From NCBI GenBank assembly GCA_026261815.1, contig JAMPIT010000566.1:27863001-27927000 (forward strand): a stretch of 64,000 nt of DNA, read 5' to 3'. Positions 51,601 through 64,000 of this stretch are shown piece after piece. The notes under the pieces are model-generated. The model was not told where the DNA came from. It saw only the letters and a program-made list of their open reading frames with translations, and did no database searches. A program made the translations under genes and the position numbers. This DNA is from Monarcha castaneiventris obscurior (taxonomy: Eukaryota > Chordata > Aves > Passeriformes > Monarchidae). Within the stretch, counting starts at the first letter, position 1. Each line of letters begins with the position of its first letter.

Positions 51601-52118
51601 TAGCACTTTATTACTCCCAAAATCAACACAGGCAGAGCTGGAGGAATGGGAGCAAGGGTAGAGTACTGTAATTCCTCAAAAACAGGGCAATTTTTAGAAA
51701 CCTGATAGACAACTCTAATGAGAGCATGTATCTACTGTGTGAAACTTCAAATCCTTTTTCACAAGAATATAGGTGACAGTATCTATGAATGACTGGCACA
51801 CAACCCCTCATGTTGTTCACTCTTCCCCTGCTGATGTGTCTGCAAAGGAGGTAACGTGGCCCTAACAAACAGAACATTTGGCATATAAAATTACCATTAC
51901 AGTTAGGATTGCACTACTGGCAGCAGACTGAAGTTCCAAGTGCACCTCTTAATGAAGCTCTCACATATAATTCTGTGCATAGTGGAATTAAAAACTGTAT
52001 TTTCATGTCATTTTTGTATCCTGAAAGTAGTATCTCAAATTTACTCTATAAAAAATGGCTTTCCTATTTCTAAGGCACGTTAGAAACATAGTTTTGAAAA
52101 GGCCAAAGGAAAGACTCT

Positions 52119-52137
52119 TAATAATAATAATAATAAT
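52119..52137. repeat. (ATA)n short microsatellite in NLGN4 intron
   Basis: Six ATA/TAA units, uninterrupted. Confidence 0.95.
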
Positions 52138-54789
52138 CAGCATAATTTAAAAAAAGTAATAGCTAGATAGAGAATGGAGGATTAACAAAATGTAGTTTCC
52201 AGGCTTTCATTTGAAGCACAAACCATTTGCCATTAGACACTTTGTCACCTCCCATTTGCTAGCTTCAGAGTTAAACACAATAAAAGCACTGTGCCTTGTG
52301 TTGTGTCTTTCACCTACTGATTTTACAAGATTGACCTGCCCTCCAAACCCAGCCTTGGCAGTAGGCCCATTGAAGAGTGAGTCTTTATTAGCAACGGATG
52401 GCCTGTCAGGAAAAGCCTAGCACAGTCCATCTGAATGATGCACCACCTGAGCCATAATTATATAGTAAGTACCTGGATGCAGCCTTTGTGGGAGAGTCAT
52501 CAAGACTGGAAAAGTATCAAAGACATTAAAAATAAATAAATATATCTGCAGTTTTAATGTTCAAGGCCTACCTAAAGGGAAATGTGAAATAATAAAATCC
52601 TTCAGTTAAAAGATTTTTCATGTGTTGCTGTTGTGTACTAACACAAAGCAAGACAAGTTCTATCCTAATAAGGATGGGAAATGATCATTAAAAAACAGGG
52701 AGGGGAAAAAACCAAAGCAGAGCAAAAGCAAAGCAGTCTTGAACTGAAACAGTCATCTTGAGAGTTGAAGGACCTGAGTGTGCACAGGGATTTCAGACTG
52801 CAAGTGAGTGAGTAGAGCAGAGAACAGTTACCCCAGAGAGCCCCTGTTGCTCTAGGCTCAAGGTTTTACAAACTTTCCGTTTCTGTTTGAGGAAACAAAG
52901 GTGCAGAAGAAATGTAATCTTAAAATACTATTTACCTCCAAGTATTCTATTGCACTATTCAGAACAATTAATCATTGTTCACACAAAGAAAAGACCCCAT
53001 CAAGGTAATATGTATTGTGTTGCTCTTCTTTCCTTTGAAATTTTACACCTAGAGGTCATTTCTAATGACAGATCTTTCAGACTGTCTGTAAGGGAGTGAG
53101 TCTCTAAGAGAATATATACACCATTCCTGTGTCATCAGCAATGGGAAAGTGTCAGAAATTACTAATGGCTCTCCCAAAACACCTGTTTTGCCTTTAGGTA
53201 TAGTATGACAATGGCCTTATAACCAGAGAACAGGGTATAACCTGCTGAAATTAGCTTTCAAGAAGCAACAGCTGGAAAGTGTTTGAAATTATGAGTAATG
53301 GTGGCAATTTCATCTGTGAGAAGCTCCTGTCAGCCTCAAAAACTGCTTAAATACAACTTCTTAATCTACAGGGAATAGTCATAAAGTAATTGTAAACAAT
53401 AGTGAGACTATGGAGATCTTGCATCTCTGTAATAATTCCAATGAGATATATTTGTAAGGATCTGAAGTCCTCTATGTATTTGTGGCATTTCATCTACCAA
53501 AATAAAGACAAACTGATGGTATCATCATCTCTGAGCATGTGGTACAGCCAGCATGCAGCATTATCTGTCCATAAACCAAGATTTCATCATGAAGTTTGCC
53601 TGTCCCAGTACTGACGACTTCTTGTTGCCAAATACATCTAAATATTACACAGCTAATTCATTTTTGTTGCTGAACTCTGGGGTTTCTGTATTCAAAAGTA
53701 CCTGTTTGTCTAATATGCAGTGCAACAAAAGCTTTTTTTTGCCTTGTAAATTGTCCTGAAGCATTTGATTGGTTTTTACTCAATTTGTGCTAGAGGTACT
53801 TGTTAAGGCTGCAAAATCTCTCTCCCTTGAACGTCATTTAGATTCATGGAAGGCTACAAGGTCTGCTAAATCCTCTGAGTGCTTCAAAATAGGCATCTGA
53901 GATTTTTTTATATATCTGCACACCGTTCACTGCAGTGCAGTAAAGCTGCAGTTTCCAGAGCCCAATCCTACCATTAAACATTCAGTGGAAAGATTTACAG
54001 CCCCTTTGTGCCACAAGTATCTTTGTTTTAATTCAGTACTGAAGACTCAAGGTTAACAAAAAAGCCCTTGCTGCTGAATTAAAACACTGCAATACTCTTT
54101 AAAGGAATGCTATAGGAAGAGAACAGAATTTATTAATATTGCTCACAGATTAAGCTGCTTTGAGAGTACTTTCCTTGATGTTTACAACTCTATTTCAGCA
54201 AAATATTGATGTCTTTATTTTGTTTCGTAAGCAGAATAAATTTAAATTTTTAACCTTCTCAAAACAAAATTTGTATCAGCCTCTTCTTCATTCCAGTCAA
54301 GTACTTATTATTGCCATTATAGCCCTCAGAGGGAAAAAATTTTCCAGTGTCTGCCTTTGTGTTCTAATTCCTCCCTGAGTCGTCATCCCTGTGAAGGTCG
54401 CTGAAAAACAAGAACTTCCTTTCTTTTGTAGCAGATAAGTGCTATCTGCCTGACAGTTCCTTCTTCAAGTAGTAGATGTTGCCTCTGATTTTTCAGTATC
54501 TTAGTGAACCACCTTTTCTCTGAGACATGCTTTTTGTCTTAGTAATTGTCCTATTTTTTGAACTAAAAATACAGTGTGTTACTATTCTCACTGAGCTACT
54601 GAAAGAAAATAGTTTGAGGGAACACACTAATTAAAAATCTATTAAATATGAATAAGTCTCATTTACCTCCTGTCTTAACACATATTTCTATACTATTACT
54701 TCAAAATCAGATTTTGAGGCCACTGGAATGGGATACTGACTGTTTTAGAAGTATGCTCTCAACAAAATGAATGCTGGGGGTCATACTTA

Positions 54790-57675
<2,886 letters not shown>

Positions 57676-57741
57676 TCACCAGATACAGAGTTAGCTACAG
57701 GGTATCTACATATTCTCAACACATCTTTTCATCTTCTGTGC

Positions 57742-57766
57742 TTTGTTTGTTTGTTTGTTTGTTTTT
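57742..57766. repeat. (TTTG)n short microsatellite
   Basis: Five TTTG units lie about 100 bases upstream, in transcript sense, of the 186-bp NLGN4 exon. Confidence 0.95.
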
Positions 57767-60700
57767 AAAGGTCACAGTCCTAGTTAAATGTCTCCAGCAC
57801 AAGCAGAGAAACTCATTCTGTGTGCTGTTTAGCTTTAGTTTGTTTTTCCCTAATTCAGAGGTCCCATTTATAAAGAATCACTATTTCCTTTCTGAAATAT
57901 TTCTGTAACAGTGCAAAAATACAGAAAGAAGATTTTAAACATAACTGATGTGAGTAGAGTACAAAGGCTTAAGAAATCGTTTTTGAGCAATGATGTGAGA
58001 TAGCCAGTCTATGAATGAGAACAATACCCCCTAGCACATTAATTTAAATACTTCTTACCAAAATTGTCCTGAACTATGTAGCTCTTTAAATTACTGTACT
58101 AGTGATATGGCTAGATGTACTCAGAAACATAAAAAAGAGGGATGAATAAATAGTAAAGGGAACACAAAAAAGCCTAGGAAAAGAAATTACACTTCAATTT
58201 CACAGAGGATATTTATTAGGAAGAAAGCAGGTAAATCCATGGCAATATAGCCTTTGGTAGGGAGATTTTATCTGGACAAATCAGGTTTTGTCTTTCTCCT
58301 TGGAAATTGCAGAGAAAGCTGTGCTGCTGTTTTTTGTTCCTGTACTGTGGTTATCAGATTCTAGAAACAAAGCATGACACGTTTGCTGCTTGTCTTGCAA
58401 CTGAGAACAAAATGACCATAAGATTAGGACTGAGATTAATTTTGTTTTTTTGAAATCAGCCAAGGTGAAACATTGCAGTTATCCATACTGCCTACCATTC
58501 ACAGTTCAAACCTTGTGCTATGTCCAAATTGCCACATTGCATTGAGACATGTACTCACAGTCCTCTCTTTAACTCCCATGGACCTTTTCCTGTTAGACAA
58601 GTGCAAAGTCAGAAGTCTATTAGAAAGACCTTACAGCATATGGAACTTTTCAGATGGACATTACTGATTTAGGCACCAGTGACAGCTGTCAAAGACAAAA
58701 CAAGGACATCTCTCAGCAGTTTTTTTCCAGCTAATTACGAGTTCAGACAAATTTTCTAGAAGAGGGACCCAGGACTCAGGAGATCTGTGGTTTTGTGCAG
58801 TTTGAAATGAGTCTGTTATCATAAAAGACCTGAACCTACTGTAACAAAGACCTTCATGATCCTGACTGGAAGGGTAGTCTTAGGTCCCTAGGGAAATAAA
58901 AAGATCTTGCAGTACATTTCTTGTGCTTTGGCAAAGGGGAACAGATCTCTTTGCACTGGCAGTAATAATTTTTTGCTAACAGGAAGAATGAAAATACACA
59001 GGGTGGAAGGTATTCACAATACCAAAGAAGCAGAATACAAACCATATTGCTAAATAGCATTTGATTCAGCTTTTTAATTGAAAAAGTCTAATAATGGCAA
59101 GCACAGTTATAAGAATGGCAGTAACATTTTTTTTCTCTTCTATACCAATGGAGAAAAAATAAACTATTAATCCATAGTTGTCTCAATTTATGTTTTTAAC
59201 ATATGTGTTTTTCTCCTTTTTCACATACCTTTTTTATCTTTTTAAGCATGTCAAAGAAAGAATAACCCACTTGCTGGCTTTGTTGCTGCAGCTCACTGCA
59301 ATATTCTATAATTAAGGTTTTATTCAAACAGAATTATGACATCCATTGGATAAAGGGAGTGTTGTAACCTTTAAAGAAGGGTGGTAATTAATATTCAGAG
59401 CCTAAACATGTTTTAGTTCTACTAGCAGCATCAAGCCAAAGCTGATTGAACTTCATAATTTTGAATTTTTACCAAACGCACTAAAAGGTGAGCTGGATAA
59501 AGCTGCAGTCAATGAATACCTAATGTTCAACAGATGAAGATTTTTTTTTGTTGTTTCCACAGTTCTCTGCTGATTCCCATTAATTGCCAGAACAAATTTT
59601 CTTAATTTAAAAACTAATCACCATGGCAAAGAGTCAGCTCCACATGACACAAACTGAATTCATAAATCTGTCTTTTCTTGACAAGTATATATTTTCTTTC
59701 ATGCTCTGAGCACCAGATCAAAATATTTCTTCAAAGCTATTTGAAGAAATTCAGGCAAATAGTAACTATTTGTCCAGAAATACACAACACTAAGAGTTTT
59801 TTGGCTTTTTTCTATGTTACTTCAGTGAAGAGAAATAATGCTTCTTTAAACTGAAATTCCTGAAGTGACTGTTTTTATTTTTCTCTGACTCTATGAACAA
59901 AAATAATTCAGGAAAAATGCTGTAGTTTTAAACTACGAGATAGCAACAGTTGAGGAGAAAAAAATTACAAATGGAAATTGCTGGGAATTTTTCTTTTCCA
60001 CAACCTTTAAGAATGTATGTACTCAAAAGCTATATGCTGTCACTTGCACAGTTTTGATAATGCAGTGAAGACACAAAGCTACACACAAGGCTCCTTTAGA
60101 TCCTACTTAGACAAAAAGAAATCCCTAGTTCTATCTTTATAGTTGGTTTTCCCATATGCTACAGAAATCTTACTGAGATACTAAACAAATCCCAACATAC
60201 TAATGGTGGTATTTCTCCTTTACTACTAAAAAGTTATGCAGAGACCCACACGGACAAGTAGAAGGGAAACATACCTATAAAATCTACCCTGACGGTTTAC
60301 TTTTGTCCAGCTCCAGCCTTGTCTAGTGGTTGGAGGCCATCCCTACTCTAGCACAGTTGGCAGACCTTCAAGGGTCAATCTAAAGAGAACAGGCAGACTT
60401 CCTGTCCACTGAACACATTTCATGTACTTTATTTTACCACGACCAAACTACTGTCTGGTCCATGGGCTGAATGAATGACTTCTCATGGACATAGTGCATG
60501 AAGGACATCTTCCAGCTGAGGCTCACCTGGAAGGGCCCAAGCTGTGAGGAACTCTCTGCAATGTGAAACAATGTGTAAGGAGTGGTGACAGTACTGGGGT
60601 TTTCTGTGGAAATACACTCTTGATTGGAATTAAAACACTAGTGTGGACATGGTGAGGATCAAAATTATATTTTCCCAACCACAGAATTTCAATTTAACAT

Positions 60701-61063
60701 ACACAGATTTAGGAAAAAAATGAAGACAATGGAGAAAACACCCTAAACAACATTATGTTAAAGATAGTAAATTATGGTCTGAGAACTACGACTTCATCCT
60801 TAGAGATAAATAAAATCACCAAGATAACTGCAATCTTGCAGTAATTTTCATTTTTAAAATTTCTATGAACTGCTTTCTCATTATTTTTAAAATATTAAAA
60901 AAATAAATTACACAACAACTTTCCTTTGACATTATGCACACAGTAGTACCCAATATTATATCACTGCAGGAAAAGCCCATTTTTTATCTTCATATTTTGG
61001 CCCCTGGGCCTAATGCATATCAAATCAATTTGATGGCTGGCTGAAAGCCTAAATTTCAACAGT

Positions 61064-61089
61064 GAAAAGGCACTGCTTTGTGCCTTTTC
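61064..61089. repeat. Inverted repeat, 10-bp arms, in NLGN4 intron
   Basis: GAAAAGGCAC (61064-61073) pairs with GTGCCTTTTC (61080-61089) around a six-base loop; a CT-rich run follows. Confidence 0.9.
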
Positions 61090-64000
61090 CTCTCTCTCTC
61101 CCTCCCTTCCAACCCCCAAGTGGGGGGACTGTTTCCCAGTGGAAACAGATGAGGTTGACTTGATGTGTGAAAGCTGGTATTATCTTAACTGGCTCAAAAT
61201 AGTATCAAAACTTACATTTTGGTACTGGTAAACTGCACTGACTTTCAGATTTAAATAAAATCAGAAAGTCAATCAATTATATTTGACTTGTTTTTCCGTT
61301 TAAGAAGGGAAAATATAAATAATGAAAAATTAAACTTGATACTATCATGCATTTTACTAGCTACTACAATCTGTTTTAAAAGTGTATCTTGAAACAAGGC
61401 ATACTTTGTAAACGAAGTACTTTTGCTTCATCTTCTGCCCTTCACAGGTTTTCTTTAAAAAAATGTTTAATTTCTGAGATATAGCAGTCACATAAAAATC
61501 ATGCTAAACTTAGTAAGACACAATAAATAGCCAAGATAGCACAATGAGAAATTAATCACCAGGTAATCTGTAGAAAATCAACAAGCTAGTGCATTTTGAT
61601 CTATTTAACTCCTCCTTTTAAAGCCCCTGCTGTATTTTCTGAGTTCACATTTCTTTTGTGTTTATGCCTTTTCTTGACTGTTGTCCAAGCCTGAAGAGCT
61701 TGCTGCAGTTTGTTTGTCAAGCAACCCACAAAGATTGATTTGTACAGCAACTGATCAGTACTATGACATAAGCAATATAAATAAGATACTGGAGACTGTG
61801 CTTTGGAGTACAATCACGTCTGTTTTGTTTACATTTGTGAAATACCAGAGTAGGGGCTTTTCAAAGCAAAGAGCAAATGTCAAGCATACAGCAGAGCCTT
61901 CATATTTTCTAATAGATTTTGTCTGTACCTATCACATTTACCACTGTAAAAGTGGACCTGTTCAAAAGTGAAATTCACTGGGGATTACTGAGAACATAGA
62001 GACTACAGGAAGACCCTGAAATATAAATAGCTGGAGAATAGAGAAGCATTAGAGGGAATTATCATGTAAGTTTGTCCTACACTTGCCCTTCCCTAACCAT
62101 TCCCAAACATCCCCAACAGTTTTTGGTGACAGGATGTTTGGCTGAATGATATCTTGGTTGGATTCAATATAACTGCATATTCCTTTTTTTGTTTTGACTC
62201 TATGTCTATTAACAGTACCATGTAAACTTCACTGCAAAGCTGGTGGGATGCAAGATAGAGTGATGGTGCCCTTGGCACAGGTTTAGGAGAAAAAAAACTT
62301 CCTGCAGCATGACTGGCCTATGCAAAGCTGAGTAAGCATCACTGCTGCACCTGAAACATCTGCCTAGAGACTAAAACAAATGAGAAGATTGTCAACTGGC
62401 TATGTATGGGTCTGTGCAGAAATAATGTTACACAGATATTTCTTCATCCTGAAAAGAGAACAACAATGCCTCCTCTCCAGCTGCAAATTGGTTTGAAATT
62501 TGTAGGTGCTACTGCCAAAACAAATGTTTTAATATTCAGAAACTTAAGTAGTAGGATAGCCTGTGACCTGAAGCAGTGGTCACAAAAGGGAATTTCTACA
62601 TGCTATAGCTGTTTACCCTGTCCAGCTGCAAATAACACTCATTTAAATTTTAACTCAAGTTACAGTAAGTGAAAAGAAACAAGCATTGAAGAAAACTCAC
62701 CTTGAAGTTTTCATATGAGTTCATAGATTATGTTAAAATATAAAGGACAGCGATGCTTTTAATTCAATTCTTTAACTCAGGCTTAAGAAAACAGTCTCTT
62801 CTGATTCTGCCTTGATAGATTCTTTTAAATTACTTCTATTGGGAAGACAAAACCTGAATCTGCTTCTTTAGAAGGAATATCTCATTATTACATGCGATAC
62901 AAAAGAATAGGTCAGAGATGGTGAAGTGAGAATATTATTATTTGTTTCTATATTGATTCAGTACTGAAACCTAAAGTCTGTTTTTTACAATTCAGAAAAA
63001 TATCCAATCTACAATATATAAAAGTCTTTTGAAAATGTCCTGCATAATAGATGTGTATAAGAACACTTATCAGTAAAAGAATGAGAAAAGATAATAGGAT
63101 ACATTTTAATAAGAATTAAAACCTATTTTTATGCATATTTCTAAACAGGGAAAAGCTTCTTAACATAAATTTATCAGAACACCAGGGAGATCAACAGTTT
63201 CCTTCAGTCAAGCCATTATATTCTACAATGAAATATTTTTAAAGAATCTAATTGAAATTAGTACACGAAACTTAGACTGCTCTTAAATTTGCCTTGTTCA
63301 TTGCAAAATGCTCCTAAGCTATTGTGCAATGAAGTTAGGCCAATGAATGTTATCTAAAATATTAGAGATTTTAGATATTCCCACTATTCGATTCTATTGT
63401 CATTATTCATGATGAGTAGCATATAACTCTATAGGAAGTCTCACTAATGAAGCTTTTGCCAATCATTAAGAATGTAGGTTTTTTTAAAATATAGTAAATA
63501 ACAATGACAGAATCAAACATTTCAGAAAACATTCACTGATCTACTATCTTCTTACCTAGTATTTATCCAAATATTTCACAAGTTAAACCTACAATTACAT
63601 AATATACAATCAATAAAACAGCAGGTTCAATAAAAAGAATACTCTTGAATACATTATTAACAGCCTGATTAACACCAAAATAAACTAAGCTAAAATCAAT
63701 TCATTGCTCTAGGAATGTTACTGCCAGAAAAAAAAAAGTGCATGTGTGTTGGAGGAGAGAAATATCTGGTGTCATCAGCCTATGATTTGAAAATATTTCA
63801 TCATCACTGATCTAGATGGTCAAATCCAAAGGAGTACAAGAAAAATGTGCCATGAGTACCTATGAAGCAGTAATACAGTTACATGCTCTCTCTCCTCAGA
63901 CGAAAAAATATGAAAAACAAACAAGAAAAATTATAGATTGACATAAAGCACAATAAGTGAAAGAAACAGAAAAAAAAGTAACTAAAGGAAAGGACAACAT

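Overview
The window is vertebrate nuclear DNA and most likely avian. It is AT-rich and CpG-poor, has introns with canonical splice sites, carries a CR1-type LINE and LTR fragments of avian style, and has long simple-sequence tracts. The degraded LTR at about 1.80-2.33 kb resembles, from memory, LTRs common in songbird genomes, so a passerine is my best guess. That is inference.

The only gene I can support is the 3' half of a neuroligin on the minus strand. Its C-terminal tail, with the NTLTGMQ and [12 protein letters not shown] segments before STTRV, fits NLGN4 (orthologue of human NLGN4X) better than NLGN1, 2 or 3. Three coding exons are read right to left: 57647-57462 (186 bp), 55580-54791 (790 bp) and 46844-45995 (850 bp coding, then 3' UTR). 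Phases and splice sites join exactly. They encode most of the esterase-like adhesion domain, with glycine in place of the catalytic serine, followed by the stalk, the transmembrane helix and the PDZ-binding tail. The 5' coding exons and promoter are not seen up to position 64000 and must lie beyond it. The 3' UTR probably runs to about 44.0 kb, where two AATAAA signals lie close together.

Positions 1 to about 44,000 are the flank downstream of the gene. I see no other convincing gene there. It holds a degraded LTR (about 1.80-2.33 kb), an unclassified GC-richer block (2.69-3.12 kb), a 5'-truncated CR1 LINE (about 6.12-7.28 kb, minus strand), a GATA/CATA microsatellite (9.07-9.18 kb), a second LTR-like segment (about 9.19-9.89 kb), a GGAA microsatellite of about 200 bp (17.83-18.03 kb), a CR1 tail remnant (about 29.1 kb), a 37-bp tandem duplication (32.02 kb) and several sharp palindromes. 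The rest is unique AT-rich DNA; a few stretches look like possible conserved regulatory elements, but I cannot test that without alignment.

I found no CRISPR array, operon, RNA gene or novel multi-gene system. The most useful leads are the neuroligin gene structure, the perfect inverted repeats, the long GGAA and CTTT tracts and the unclassified LTR-like blocks.
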